Assembly: GCA_009760885.1 (NCBI GenBank)
Contig: CM019693.1
Coordinates: forward strand, 49,449,269 to 49,513,268
Direction of reading: 5' to 3'
Origin: Achatina immaculata
Lineage: Eukaryota; Mollusca; Gastropoda; Stylommatophora; Achatinidae
Length of the DNA stretch: 64,000 nt
Numbering within the stretch: the stretch's first letter is position 1; every line of letters starts with the position of its first letter. Made by a program: the position numbers and the translations under genes. Shown here one piece after another: positions 10,606-21,332 of this stretch. A model generated the notes under the pieces. It searched no databases. It had not been told where the DNA came from and saw only the letters and a program-made list of their open reading frames with translations.

Positions 10606-10711
10606 AAAGTCAGAAGTCTTGTTGGCGACTGATAGTCTGCGAACTGGGCACGACGAATAAAGTCAGAAGTCTTGTTGGCGACTGATAGTCTGCGAACTGG
10701 ACACGACGAAT
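10606..10711. repeat. 53-bp tandem duplication
   Basis: Two adjacent copies containing AAGTCAGAAGTCTTGTTGG, CGACTGATAGTCTGCG and CACGACGAATAA; they differ at one position (GGGCAC versus GGACAC), so the duplication is recent. Confidence 0.92.
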
Positions 10712-10719
10712 AAAGAAAC

Positions 10720-11125
10720 GGACTAACAATCAAACAAGTACAGGTAAAAAGTGTCACAGGCAAGGGGTTAGACATTCGACAACACTAACCTGGCAGGTTA
10801 TGACTCGAGAACCAATCGGGGCATATATAGAAACCAGTGGACATCTAGAGGCGGAGCAGAAATACCTAGAGAAATAAAACCCACCAAGTCAGACTTTTTT
10901 GCACGATTCCTTGCTCTGGAGAATAATATTTTTTTGTTTTCTTTTTTAAAAGGGAGGTGCAGGAGTGGGAAGTGTGCAGAGAGATATGCACAACGACTCG
11001 GGGGCAGGACTAAAACTCTGACACCAAAGTACTCTGAGACGAAGATAACCAGACATTCAGCGACGAAGATACTTCAACATTAAGATACTCGACACTCAGA
11101 TAAGTAGACTGAGACCAAGAAAAAT
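10720..11125. other. No gene seen
   Basis: Unique-looking sequence leading into a LINE relic. Near 11020-11110 several short imperfect GAAGATA/ACTC motifs occur, too diverged to call an array. Confidence 0.45.
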
Positions 11126-11129
11126 GTGC

Positions 11130-12523
11130 AGACAGAACCATTCTAGGAGATTTCAACATAGATCTAACACAATCATATCCAACTTGAAGCAATATTATAT
11201 TATCCTATAATCTTTGCCAAACTGTCACCAAACCTACCAGAGTAACAGAAGTATCATCCACATTATTAGATCATATATATGTAGCCTACCCAGAAAACAT
11301 TGAATGTAACATCCCTCATACCTCGTTGAGTGATCATTACCCAGTCTGTTGTACGTGGACAAGAAAGGGGTATAAACTTCCTAAACACAATCACATCAGT
11401 ATGAAATTTAGAAGCTTCAGAAAATTTAACCTAGAATTATTCCTTAATGATTTGCAAGAATCTTCACTTACACACGTGTACCAACTAACTGACCCTGATG
11501 AAGCAATAGAATATTGGCTAAAGATCTTCAAAGATATATTACACAAACATGTCCCCATGAAAGAGGTGAGAGTAAAACACCAGACGAAGTCACCTTGGAC
11601 AACACCTGAAATACTACAATCCATGAGAGAACGTGACCCGGCGCACAAAATCAAGACTTTAGGACCTACCGTTCACTCAGAAACAAAGTTCAATACTTAA
11701 TAAGACAAGAGAAAAAAATTACTTTAGGAATCTAGTACAGAATAAATCAGACAGTAAATCAATTTGGAAAGCCATAAATACACTATCAAATAAAAGAAAA
11801 GAATTTGATTTTCAAGCCATCAGTCGTGCATACACTAGCGCACATATCAGTACACATTTCAGAGAAGAAATCAACGTTCTTAAATCATCAGTATCAGCTC
11901 CTGTATGCGACATACATGAACTACAAACACTCCTGGACAGCAGATGTACTGATTTTAAACAGTTACACATTCCATTCTTAACAGTCAGTGAAGTTCACAG
12001 TTATCTCTTAACCTTAAAAAACAACAATACAGCTGGGCTTGATGATATTAGTAATAAGATCTTACATTATGCTGCACCTGTCATTTCACATACACTAACA
12101 TATGTTTACAAACAGTGAATTGCAAAATTTTATTTCCCTGAGGCTTTTAAAACTGCTAAGGTGTATCCTTGCTTTAAATCTGGCTCATCTAACAATGTTA
12201 CCAACTATAGACCAATATCCATATTATCGTCGTTATCAAAACCACTCGAAAAACACATACACAAAATAACTCTACGACACATGCAAGAGAACAATTTACT
12301 CATAGACAGTCAGTCAGGCTTTAGACACAATCTTTCCTGCCACACAACTCTCACTAAAATGACAGAAAACTGTTTAGTAAACATAAATGACGACAGACTA
12401 TGTGGTGCCATCTTTGTCGACTTTAAAAAGGCATTTGATATGACTGACCATGATATTCTTGTAAGAAAAATACAGACTTATAAATTGCACCCTGACCTAA
12501 TAATCTTATCTAAGCTTGTCTGA
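11130..12523 (+). pseudogene. LINE endonuclease/RT relic (Jockey/CR1-like group)
   Basis: Plus-strand pieces of one LINE ORF2. From 11130 a frame reads ILGDFNI, the conserved GDFN block of the apurinic-type endonuclease. The frame 11326-11700 contains SDHYPV (catalytic SDH of the endonuclease) at its start and then the linker. After breaks, 12161-12523 gives NYRPISILSSLSKPLEK, the LIDSQSGFR block and FVDFKKAFDMTDHDIL (RT motif A, aspartate intact). The relic stops at about 12520, before motifs B and C. Residues around motif A resemble those at 62030, so both probably belong to one family. At least two frame breaks make it non-functional. The exact clade is uncertain. Confidence 0.85.
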
Positions 12524-12544
12524 TATCTGGCCTGTTCTCTGGTC

Positions 12545-13110
12545 CTGTTCTACACCTGTTTCCGTCTGTCTTTGTTCTGTACTGACCGTGTCCTTCAAGC
12601 TTCTCTTTATAACATCTCTTCTCTTGTGCTAGTTTATCGTCTGGTCTTTGTTCTATCCTGACCGTGTCCTTCAAGCTTCTCTTTATAACATCTCTTCTCT
12701 TGTGCTAGTTTATCGTCTGGTCTTTGTTCTATCCTGACCGTGTCCTTCAAGCTTCTCTTTATAACATCTCTTCTCTTGTGCTAGTTTATCGTCTGGTCTT
12801 TGTTCTATCCTGACCGTGTCCTTCAAGCTTCTCTTTATAACATCTCTTCTCTTGTGCTAGTTTATCGTCTGGTCTTTGTTCTATCCTGACCGTGTCCTTC
12901 AAACTTCTCTTTATAACATCTCTTCTCTTGTGCTAGTTTATCTTCTGTCTTTGTTCTGTACTGATCGTGTCTTCAACCTTCTCTTCATAAAATCTCTTCT
13001 CGTGTGCTAGTTTATCTTCTGTCTTTGTTCTGTCCTGACCGTGTCCTTCAAACTTCTCTTCAGAACATCTCTTCTCTTGTGCTAGTTTATCGTCTGCTCT
13101 TTTTCTCACG
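12545..13110. repeat. 76-bp tandem array, about 7 copies
   Basis: Units contain CTTCTCTTGTGCTAGTTTATC, GTCTTTGTTCTATCCTGACC and GTGTCCTTCAAGCTTCTC, repeating every 76 bp. The central copies are nearly identical; those toward the right end are shorter and diverged. The array starts directly at the 3' breakpoint of the LINE relic. Confidence 0.93.
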
Positions 13111-13680
13111 TTTGCTGCATTTTTTTTTCTTGTCTGCTTGATTTCTACCGAACGTGAGCTCGGGAAGAGTTCCTTAAGGGAGGTAACCATTGAAATTCAT
13201 AGCGTCCGCATTTATTTACCCTGGTTATCTGCCTTCGTTATAATATTTTCTGTTAAAATATTAACGGGACTAAAGTTCAATAGAAAATTGTATATAATTA
13301 TAATTCTGAGTAGGTGAACTATTATATGAAAACAGTGAAATGAGGGCCACAACCCAAGAAATTCAGTTTGTAAAACGATGTGTACCAGAAACTTTGCAAA
13401 TGACAACAGTTAATAAAGTAAATTAGAGAGATGAGCATATTGTTAACAGTCATTCGGAGAATGTTGAGTTTTATCTGAGCTAAAAGTGAGGGAAACTTGA
13501 ACTACATTTAAAAAAAAAGTATTGAAAGGCCTGGCTGATGAATATGGCTTCTTTAACCAGATTCAGGCATTGTATTTCTCGTAGGGTCTGATGGACATAT
13601 ATGATCCCCATACTGAAGCAAACACATATACAAACAATAATTTCTTTTTTTTTTTCTTTCATGTGTCCTTGATTTAGTAT
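13111..13680. other. No gene seen
   Basis: Unique-looking AT-rich sequence with homopolymer A and T runs; no supported gene. Confidence 0.5.
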
Positions 13681-13686
13681 TGGGAG

Positions 13687-13703
13687 ATATGTGTGTATGT
13701 GTA

Positions 13704-13738
<35 letters not shown>
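13687..13738. repeat. (TG)n-(GA)n compound microsatellite
   Basis: Alternating GT interrupted early by TATG, then a pure GTGTGT run, then GAGAGAGAGAG. Confidence 0.93.
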
Positions 13739-14050
13739 ATATGATTATGTGATGCGCATTCTGAACAAAGTATTTTAAAATGTGTGGTGGTGAATATTTA
13801 ACAAAGTTAGGATACAGAAGTTAGAGTTTAAAAATGAAAAAAAAATGAAAGACTGGACATGGCAGTTATGTGAAGAAAATTTATAAGTAATACAGATTTG
13901 ACAAAAAGACACCAGAATGAAATAAGATTGATATTTATTAATTACGCCACCAGTAATATTTCTATACTTTTATATTATGAATAATATTTCCAGATTATAC
14001 TACAGGAAATGTAGACTATTGTGAAGTTTTACGTACAGGAAAGCTTACAG
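13739..14050. other. No gene seen
   Basis: AT-rich unique sequence; no supported gene. Confidence 0.5.
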
Positions 14051-14051
14051 T

Positions 14052-14857
14052 TTCTTATCTTATCTTATATCCTTCCCGTGCGGTTAAACGTCACATAGGG
14101 CTCGCAAAGTAGTTCGCCAATTTTTCCTGTCTTCGGCGAGTCTTTCAACCTCATCAAAGGATTTTATGCCTGTTAATTTGACCTCTCTTAATAATGTCCT
14201 CTTCAGAGTTTCACGTGGTCTGCCTCTTTTTCTTTGGCCTGTTGTGTTCCACTTGATAGCTTGTTTTGGGATTCTCTGATCATTCTTCTCATCAACTGAC
14301 CAACATATGTCCATCTCCTTTTCCTGATCACCCATGAGACTGATTGTTGTTCAGTCATCTGTCTTATCTCTGCATTGTTCTTGAATTCGTTTCACTTGAT
14401 GCCAAGTATTTTCCTTAGGCATTTGTTTTCAAAAGAGTCTAACTTCTTTTCTGTTTCTTTAGTTGTTTTCCAGTTGTCACATGCATAAATGAGGGTGGAT
14501 ATTACATTTGAATTGAATAGTCTTAACTTGGTTTTTGTTCTTATAACTTTTGAATTCCATATGTTCTCAAGATTCTTGAAGATCAGTGCTGCTTTTGCAA
14601 TTCTGATCCTAACTTCCTTTCTAGTGTCACCATCCTGGTCTATGTAGCTGCCAAGGTATGCAAATTGATTGACTTCTTCAATATCTGTCCCTTCTATGTG
14701 TATTTTTCCATTTTGATTAATAGGAATTTTCGTATATTTGTTTTGTCCTTGTTAATTTCAAGTCCTATTTTGCTAGCCATTGAAGACAGGCTATCTGTTT
14801 TTTCTTGCATGGAATTCTTGCATTGAATCCTTTCCAGATTAAATATTTACCAAGAAT
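14052..14857 (-). pseudogene. LINE RT C-terminal part, ATAAG-tailed family, copy 1
   Basis: Minus-strand LINE remnant. The last 83-codon frame (14335-14084) reads KWNTTGQRKRGRPRETLKR, FDEVERLAEDRKNWRTTLR and ends RALCDV before the stop; this is the usual C-terminus of endonuclease/RT LINEs. Upstream on the minus strand, in broken frames, the post-motif-C block is recognisable (SLSSMASKIGLEINKDKTN near 14780-14740). The 3' end at 14052-14080 is an ATAAGATAAGATAAG-type tail. Motifs A to C are absent. The same 3' end occurs at 57612-57845. Confidence 0.82.
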
Positions 14858-14866
14858 TAGAAGAAA

Positions 14867-14974
14867 TATTTTGACCAAACACCATAACAAATAACATCTT
14901 GTTGGAAGAAATTCAGATGAAGCCACTGACAGCAATTATTGAGGAAAGACGTAGGTGATGGTTGGGACATGTGC
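14867..14974 (+). mobile_element. LINE fragment, AG-tailed family, copy 2
   Basis: About 108 bp matching 53322-53430: TATTTTG-CCAAACACCATAA, CAGATGAA-CCACTGACA, AATTATTGAGGAAAGA and GATGGTTGGGACATGTGC. It stops before the GRPKETW block. Its 5' edge falls at the same position in the element as that of the copy at 53322. Confidence 0.85.
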
Positions 14975-14999
14975 ATTATATATATTATATTTTTATTCA

Positions 15000-15525
15000 C
15001 CCCTATTAGCATACAAGCGTGAGCCAAATCTGAAGGACATCCTCGTCCACAGTCACTTAAAACGGAACCTTACATATGTTGGCAACAGAAAACGTAACCG
15101 CCCTCGCTGTGTTACCTGCCCTGTAGTCTGGGAAACGAAAACAATCACCTTTCCTAAAACTATCCTCACTCTTCATGAGGGACTCACGTGCGAATCCTGC
15201 AATGTAATATATGTAATCGTATGCAAAAGATGCAGGATATGTTATATACTGGTGAAACTGGCCTCAGACTAGGGGACCGCATACAGAAACATCTGTACGA
15301 TATCACCCAGCATGCTTTGAAACCAGTCAGTAATCATTTCAGTGGCACCAACCATAGAGGAAAATCTAATTGTCTGGTAATAGCCATCAAACAATGTCAC
15401 GCAGATGACACAAGCTGCCTAACGCTTGAGAACCGCTACATTCAGGATTATGGGACACTGGAACCACATGGTTTTAACTCGTTATTCAGCTACATTAATC
15501 TTCCACAGTCATTCTCATTATCACT
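15000..15525 (+). pseudogene. Penelope-like element 3' part with GIY-YIG domain
   Basis: C-terminal part of a Penelope-like retroelement. The first frame (from about 15005) reads REPNLKDILVHSHLK and then a cysteine-rich linker with CVTCPVV and CESCNVIYVIVCKRC. A frame break near 15235-15245 follows, and the next frame carries LYTGETGLRLGDRIQKHL, the GIY-YIG endonuclease signature with the downstream arginine, then a catalytic-type glutamate in LENRYIQDYG. Penelope-like elements carry RT followed by GIY-YIG; the RT is missing here. This is a 5'-truncated and frameshifted relic. A hammerhead-like motif lies about 770 bp downstream. Confidence 0.85.
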
Positions 15526-15634
15526 TGTTGCACACAGTTTAGTACCATCACGCATCATAACATTACTATTCCTCTACCACAACCATAATCACTCATTTCA
15601 CCTTCTCCTAAATAGATTGCCATCCTTTCCATAC

Positions 15635-15891
15635 CATCATCTCCTATCAAACATCACAATTCCCTATCTTTCACTACCATCATCTCCTATCAAACATCAC
15701 AAATCCCTATCTTTCACTACCATCATCTCCTATCAAACATCACAAATCCCTATCTTTCACTACCATCATCTCCTATCTAACATCACAAATCCCTATCTTT
15801 CACTACCATCATCTCCTATCAAACATCACAAATCCCTATCTTTCACTACCATCATCTCCTATCAAATATCACAAATCCCTATCCTTCACTA
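15635..15891. repeat. 43-bp tandem array, 6 copies
   Basis: Units contain CATCATCTCCTATCAAACATC and ACAAATCCCTATCTTTCACTAC. The array follows the Penelope-like frame and keeps it open as a low-complexity extension; copies differ at only a few positions. Confidence 0.93.
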
Positions 15892-16263
15892 CCATCACCA
15901 CCATCATCGCCTTTCACTCCCTTAAGAGCACCGGCCATAGATAGAGGCTCTCCAGTTATCCCTGTTCTTGAAATAATTCTCTGTGTCTTCTATGCGCAAC
16001 CTTGTCTTAACATTTTCAGCACTCAACCATGCACAATTTTGCACCTTTCAGAACGAACGATTTGTTTCCATAGTAACCGGTGCAATTTGTTTGTGCTCCT
16101 ATTGACAATAAGGCGATTTTGGTGCTGTGCTCTTCCAGTAGCTGAGATAGGTCATTTTCCGTTTTTCATTAATTTTTTGAATTTTTATTGTTTGGTTAAC
16201 ATAAAATTAATGTGAATCTGTACTTTGTCCTCTCTCTCTAGTTCTTCGTCCTGCTTGTTTTTG
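15892..16263. other. Probable 3' untranslated part of the Penelope-like relic
   Basis: No coding frame. Position between the GIY-YIG relic and the hammerhead-like motif suggests element-derived non-coding sequence; this is inference. Confidence 0.35.
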
Positions 16264-16290
16264 TTTGATAAAGGCTCTCGCCGGAACGTC
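16264..16290 (+). ncRNA. Degenerate hammerhead-ribozyme-like core
   Basis: TTTGATAAA is followed by the short hairpin GGC-TCTC-GCC and then GGAACGTC. This has the order of a hammerhead core: CUGANGA, stem II, GAAA, then the NUH cleavage triplet (GTC). Two core positions deviate (TTGATAA for CTGATGA; GGAA for GAAA), so self-cleavage is unlikely. Hammerhead motifs are known to flank Penelope-like elements, and one lies just upstream on the same strand, which supports the reading. Confidence 0.45.
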
Positions 16291-17017
16291 ACAGCTGTGT
16301 GTGATCGTCAAATAATAAAGCTGTTCCTACTTTTTCCCTAGTTTTTGCGCTGTAAGAATGAATTTATAATTCCAAAAACTATCATAAAAACTGCCTAATC
16401 TCCCCATCAAAATTCTTAGATTACTTGCTCATGATGATATTGAACAAGGTCACTCAGTACTAGATGGACAACACTTAAAGTTTCTTTAATGTGAAGAACG
16501 AGATGGTGAAATGCTCCTAGAAGTACATGTCTGAACAGTTGTGGGAATGTTGCAATAATTACATTGTAAAAGTGTTTATTTGGTTGCATGTATCATGGCT
16601 TTATGTTTATTTTACACTTACAATATACAGATTATTGATATCCTTTCTTAAATATGAGTGCTTGGTCATTATTCTTTTTAATACTTTAAAAATACTTTGT
16701 AAATTTATGGCCACCTATATCTGATTTGCAAAGGCTTTGACAAATGTAAGAAATAAACACTAAGTGACTGAAAAAGATAAATGTTCATGATGAAGACATC
16801 AGAGAGATACGGAAACTAAACTAGGAAAGAAAGTTGTACGATCAAACATAAAACCATTCAGAGACCATTGATTAAAGAAAAAAGATCAGGAATAGACGCG
16901 TACTGTCTCCTTGTTTGTTTAACTCATAGAAAGTGAGTACAGTCAAAGGCGTTAGTGAGTTGTCTGGATAACTCGTTACAGCAAACTAAAACCAAGCGTA
17001 TCTGAAGTGGGATCAAC
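16291..17017. other. No gene seen
   Basis: Unique-looking AT-rich sequence up to the LTR element. An AATAAAG lies at 16314, about 25 bp after the hammerhead-like motif, and could be the polyadenylation signal of the Penelope-like relic. Confidence 0.45.
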
Positions 17018-17585
17018 TGTGGTAATATGTTACTTTGGCTCTAGATTGATGTGAATTATTATTTTAATCTTTTATATTTGTCTGGCCGTCGTTGTGCTGA
17101 GTGGTGGAAGGATGACCTTACCATACGTTCACACCTTACATATAAAATAACAGGAATACGAAAACAATCCTTTTTATAAAATCACGATTCTTGTATTTTA
17201 CAAAACTCTGATCCATAAAACATCGCAAATCACAAATCCGATGCACATGATGTCCATATAATTCTAACGGGTGTTACTAAAAAAATATATTAAACAAATA
17301 AAATTTCCTTGAATAATATGAATTCAATACTGCTTACAAAGGCGCACAAACTAAAATACACACGCCAGCCTCCGTCTCTCGGAAACTGACCATCTTCGTC
17401 CACGACTGGTCGCTACCTTCGCGAGCTCAACTTCTTCCCCCTTTATACTTCTCCCTTTTCTTATATACCTCGTCATCGCCGGACCGGACGCCTGGGGATT
17501 TTCCATTCACACGTGGCCGTCTCTGGCCAGTGGGATTTCCAATCAAAACCGGGTCACTGCTTGCTTACTTTTTCCCCTCCTTACA
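17018..17585 (-). repeat. 3' LTR of the Gypsy element
   Basis: 568 bp. Read on the minus strand it starts TGTAAGG and ends ACCACA, the usual TG...CA. It aligns over its full length with 23259-23825. Visible differences are one substitution near 17182 (AAAATCAC versus AAATTCAC) and a substitution plus 1-bp deletion near 17433. Confidence 0.96.
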
Positions 17586-17587
17586 TA

Positions 17588-17595
17588 CTCCCCCT
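17588..17595 (-). other. Polypurine tract
   Basis: On the minus strand AGGGGGAG lies two bases upstream of the 3' LTR start, the expected position for plus-strand DNA priming. Confidence 0.75.
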
Positions 17596-17770
17596 GGTTT
17601 TGTTTACAAAATTTTTTGTATGGAATACAATAAATTTTATATATGCATTGTAGAATAGTTACATATCCTGAACTCAAAGTCTTTATGTCCTTCTTTTTGG
17701 GACCAGTACACATGTTGCTGTAGTTGCGTGTCGTCTTCCTCCGGTTAGCCTGTTGGTGTGTTGGTCTGGC

Positions 17771-18163
17771 CTATTTTTGTACTTTTGTGTGCCTTGCAGT
17801 ATTTCTCATATACTGTACTTGGTCGTGTAATGTGGGCAAGGGTGCTACTCGTTGTTCGACGCTCTGCTCTGTAGCTCCGTCTTCTGATTCGGCGGGTGGT
17901 TGGTTTTCATGTACTAGTAAGGATGTACTTGTTCGAGTGGTACTGTCTTCGCTGTTTACTGCTACCTGTGGGGTGGATGCGACTTCTTCCTCCGTTATTT
18001 CTACCTGCGTACTGTCAGGTTCGGTCTCTGATTCCGAAGAGTCTACTACTATCTCATCGTCGGTGTCGTCATCGTTGTTGGGTGCTATACTGAGGGTAGC
18101 CTGTCTGCGCTGATTGTTTCTGTCGTCTGTAGGGATATTCCAATCTTGTTTGGCCTTTCTCAA
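17771..18163 (-). pseudogene. Acidic pol C-terminus in a shifted frame
   Basis: An open frame overlapping the end of pol. It starts with basic RKAKQDWNIP-type sequence that resembles the end of the GPY/F region of Gypsy integrases, then becomes strongly acidic (DDDTDDEIVVDSSESE). Upstream of its first ATG the same frame continues to about 18235 with residues that look more like an integrase C-terminus than those in the main pol frame. I infer that the original pol ran into this frame and that a length change in the A run (T run on the plus strand) at 18234-18240 moved it. A programmed shift or an assembly error is also possible. Confidence 0.65.
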
Positions 18164-21100
18164 ATGGTTTGCGTGGACTCGTTGTATTTTCCCTGTCAGT
18201 TGGTTCTTTATTATAAATGATACTGGAGATAACTTTTTTTAGAACAAAGAATCCCGTTTTCCATTTGCTGTCGTGTTTGGATGTCATGTGGTGGTTTAAT
18301 AAGTATACTGGATCACCTATATAAATGTCCTCAGTTGTGCTTTGTTCATCGTACCTTTGCTTTCGTGCGTCTTTGGTTCTGTTTATGTGGTTTATCACTT
18401 GTATAAAAGCCTTATGTTGTCTCATTAGCGTGTGTTCTATAGAATCATTTTCACTGTGGCAGTGTGTTCGTAGTCTCAGGATGGCGTCCAGGGGTAGAAT
18501 GGGGTGTCTCCCGTACATGAGGAAAAATGGGGAGTATCCTGTTCGTTTAGAAATGTTCATATTCATCGCTGCCACCGCCTGGGTCAAGTACTCGTCCCAT
18601 TTACTGACCTCCGTGTTTACCAGCTTGGCAACAATATCATTTAGTGTGCGATGCTGTCTCTCGTTTGTCCCGTTGGCTTGAGGATGGTATGGTGTTGTGA
18701 AGATATGGTGAATGTTATAGCGTTTCACCATAGTCTGGAATTGTTCTCCGCGAAACTCGGGACCGTTGTCTGTGACTATGGTAATTGGTACTCCATGTCT
18801 TGGGACGATATTGTCGATTACCAAGTCAGCTACTGTTTTACTTTGGATGTTTGGCGTTGGAAAACACTCCGTCCATGCGGAATATTCGTCTGTTACATGC
18901 ACGATGTACTTGTTGCCTGATGTGGTGATTGGATAAGGTCCTGAACAGTCGATACTTAATTTCAGCATGCATGCCGGTGGGGTATCGGATATTTCTAGCG
19001 GATTTTTTATAGGTAACAAGTTTCTTGTTTTGCAGGTTTGGCACTGCTCTATGTGCTGGTTTACGTCCTCTCTCATGTTCTTCCAATAGTATCCTATTTG
19101 TATGGCTTTCAACGTTTTTTCCGTCCCCATATGCCCGTTATTATCGTGGTATTGTGATAACACCTGTTGTTGTAGATGTTGGGGCGTGACGGTTCTCAAC
19201 CTGTAGTCGTCGTCGTCTTCTTTTACTTTGTATAGCACGTTATTCACTATTCTGAACTTTTCACTGGTTTTTCTTGGTAATCGGTTGTGCTTCATATCTG
19301 CTTTTAATTGTCTTATCTCCTCGTCCAGGTCTTGCTCATCTGCCATGATGGGAGGGGTGGGTAACTGTTCGGTGGGGGCTGGTAGGACTTCGGATATTGG
19401 TTGTGGTTGTGGGAAGGGATCGTACATGGGGAAATCGGTTGGCAGAAAGGATGAAGAGTTGATGGTGTTTATTTCAAGCATGTTATCCTGCTTGTTGACA
19501 GTTTCTGCTGTCTGGTGATTGTTGTCCTTACACTGTTCTGTTCCTGGCCGAGAAAACTGGTCGGCGAGGTTCCGTGCTCCTGCGATATGACGAATGTCTG
19601 TAGTGTAGGCTTGGATGAAATGACTCCATCGTTGTATTTTGAAGTTCTTGTGCTTGGCGTTCATTAGGTTTATAAGTCCGATACTGTCTGTTCGGATGCT
19701 TAACTGGCAGTGTAACACATATTTGTGGAGTTTCTGTAACGCGTACACTATGGCGTATGCCTCCTTCTCGTTGATGTGCCATTTGCTTTGTGACTCACTT
19801 AGTCTATGGGATAGAAAGTAGATTGGTTTTAGATTTTCCTCTCTCTGTCTTGTGCTGTTGTCTTGTAGCAACACGGCGCTTACTGTTGTTGCTGATGCGT
19901 CTGTGTAAAGTATCATCGGTTTATTTAAATCTGGGAATGCGAGCATGGTCTGTCGCATGAGGTCGTTTTTTAGTGTGTCGAATGCCCTTTGACATTCTGG
20001 CGACCAGGAGAATCGGCTATATTTTCTTGTGAGCGCGATTAAAGGCTCTGCCTTGTGGGAAAAATTGTCTATAAACCTTCTGTAGTACGATATTGTTCCT
20101 ATAAAACTTCGTATTTGTTTTATTGTCCTTGGTGTGGCTATCTCTGCCATTGCCTTTACTTTCTCTTTATCTGGTGTGATGCCTTGGCTACTTATGGTAA
20201 AGCCTAAATAATTGATTTTGTTCTGTGCGAAGTTGCACTTGGCCATTTTCAACTTGACGTCATGTTGTCTTAGCCTGTCAAACACAGATTGTATGTGTTT
20301 GATGTGGTCCTGAATCGATGTCTTAGTAAAAATCAGTATGTCATCTATGTACGCTATGGCGTGGTCTGATAATCCGTACAGTACTTCATCCATTAATGCC
20401 ATGAATGCTGCTGCAGCGTTTGCGACACCAAACGGAGTTCTGGTAAACATGAACTTTCCAAAACTGGATGTGAAACTGGTCTTCACTTTAGAGTCATCTG
20501 TTAGGGGTATACTCCAATATCCTGATTTAGCGTCCAGTGTGGTAAAGTATTTTGCGCCGTTGAGTACTGACATAATTTCTTCCACGTTGGGCATCTGGTA
20601 TGTGATGGGAGTCGTGATTTTGTTTAGTCCTCTAAAATCGCAGCAAAAGCGATGTGTTCCGTCCTTTTTTCTTACTATAACTATCGGTGAGTTCCACTTG
20701 GATAGTGGTGCTCGTTCTATGATCTTTGCCTCTAGCATATCCTTGATTGCTTTCTCTATAATGCCTCTGTGTTTGAGTGGCGTAGGGTATGGTTTTGTGT
20801 GTGCTGGTGGGTTGGCTCCAGTGTCTATGTGCAGCTGGACGGTATTAGTTCTGCCCAATTCTAAGTCGTTATTTGCGAAAATGTCTTGATTCTTGTATAT
20901 TATCGTTTTGATAGCGGCCTCGTGTTCTGGATGTACCTGCATTTCTGCAAGCAGTTGTTGGATTCTATCAGTAGATCTGGTGGTATTTGCGTTGTTCTGA
21001 GTTTGTTGTTTAGTTATATTATTTATGTCGAGGCCGAACTCTGCCCTTGCTATGATTTGTCCTTTTTTTATTCTAAAATGCCTGTTGGAGTTGTTGGCTA

Positions 21101-21332
21101 TAGTCACGAGGCATTTTCCTTGTTTATCAGGGTTAACGATACTGTCTATAGTTTCAGCACAAGGTTCGTGAAGTAATACACTGTTCTGGTGAATAGTGAT
21201 CATTAACTCCGTGTCTTTAAATGCAGGTAAAAGTCTTTGCAATTTTGCTGGTACGATGGTTATTGTTTGGGGTTTAATTGCGACGTCACAAGTAGCTCTG
21301 ATCGTTGAGCAAATCTCGTATTCGTTTTTCAT
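18069..21332 (-). CDS. pol: Gypsy Pol: RT, RNase H, integrase
   Basis: 1087 codons. RT spans roughly residues 195-375 with motif A LDAKSGY (Asp267) and catalytic YIDD at 328-331. RNase H spans about 470-595 with LYTDAS (Asp478), NEKE (Glu522/524), RTDS (Asp549) and the ADQFSR aspartate (591). Integrase has the zinc-binding H729, H734, C764 and C767, and the catalytic triad Asp795, Asp855, Glu891 with a 35-residue D-E spacing. All catalytic residues I expect are present. The first ATG is probably not the true start: protease lies upstream in a different frame, and the two are expected to form one Gag-Pol product by frameshifting. The last ~55 codons appear to be out of frame (see 17771-18163). 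Confidence 0.95.
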   Translation of the reverse strand: MKNEYEICSTIRATCDVAIKPQTITIVPAKLQRLLPAFKDTELMITIHQNSVLLHEPCAETIDSIVNPDKQGKCLVTIANNSNRHFRIKKGQIIARAEFGLDINNITKQQTQNNANTTRSTDRIQQLLAEMQVHPEHEAAIKTIIYKNQDIFANNDLELGRTNTVQLHIDTGANPPAHTKPYPTPLKHRGIIEKAIKDMLEAKIIERAPLSKWNSPIVIVRKKDGTHRFCCDFRGLNKITTPITYQMPNVEEIMSVLNGAKYFTTLDAKSGYWSIPLTDDSKVKTSFTSSFGKFMFTRTPFGVANAAAAFMALMDEVLYGLSDHAIAYIDDILIFTKTSIQDHIKHIQSVFDRLRQHDVKLKMAKCNFAQNKINYLGFTISSQGITPDKEKVKAMAEIATPRTIKQIRSFIGTISYYRRFIDNFSHKAEPLIALTRKYSRFSWSPECQRAFDTLKNDLMRQTMLAFPDLNKPMILYTDASATTVSAVLLQDNSTRQREENLKPIYFLSHRLSESQSKWHINEKEAYAIVYALQKLHKYVLHCQLSIRTDSIGLINLMNAKHKNFKIQRWSHFIQAYTTDIRHIAGARNLADQFSRPGTEQCKDNNHQTAETVNKQDNMLEINTINSSSFLPTDFPMYDPFPQPQPISEVLPAPTEQLPTPPIMADEQDLDEEIRQLKADMKHNRLPRKTSEKFRIVNNVLYKVKEDDDDYRLRTVTPQHLQQQVLSQYHDNNGHMGTEKTLKAIQIGYYWKNMREDVNQHIEQCQTCKTRNLLPIKNPLEISDTPPACMLKLSIDCSGPYPITTSGNKYIVHVTDEYSAWTECFPTPNIQSKTVADLVIDNIVPRHGVPITIVTDNGPEFRGEQFQTMVKRYNIHHIFTTPYHPQANGTNERQHRTLNDIVAKLVNTEVSKWDEYLTQAVAAMNMNISKRTGYSPFFLMYGRHPILPLDAILRLRTHCHSENDSIEHTLMRQHKAFIQVINHINRTKDARKQRYDEQSTTEDIYIGDPVYLLNHHMTSKHDSKWKTGFFVLKKVISSIIYNKEPTDRENTTSPRKPFEKGQTRLEYPYRRQKQSAQTGYPQYSTQQR

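Noticed and set aside
15188..15925. Full 245-codon frame as one functional protein
   Set aside because: Only the first ~110 codons match GIY-YIG; the rest is translation of the 43-bp array, and the N-terminal part of the domain lies in another frame.
17724..18113. 129-codon plus-strand frame with a hydrophobic N-terminus
   Set aside because: It is antisense to the acidic pol C-terminal frame inside the LTR element.
20338..20889. 183-codon plus-strand frame
   Set aside because: It is the antisense of the Gypsy RT region on the minus strand, whose motifs are clear.
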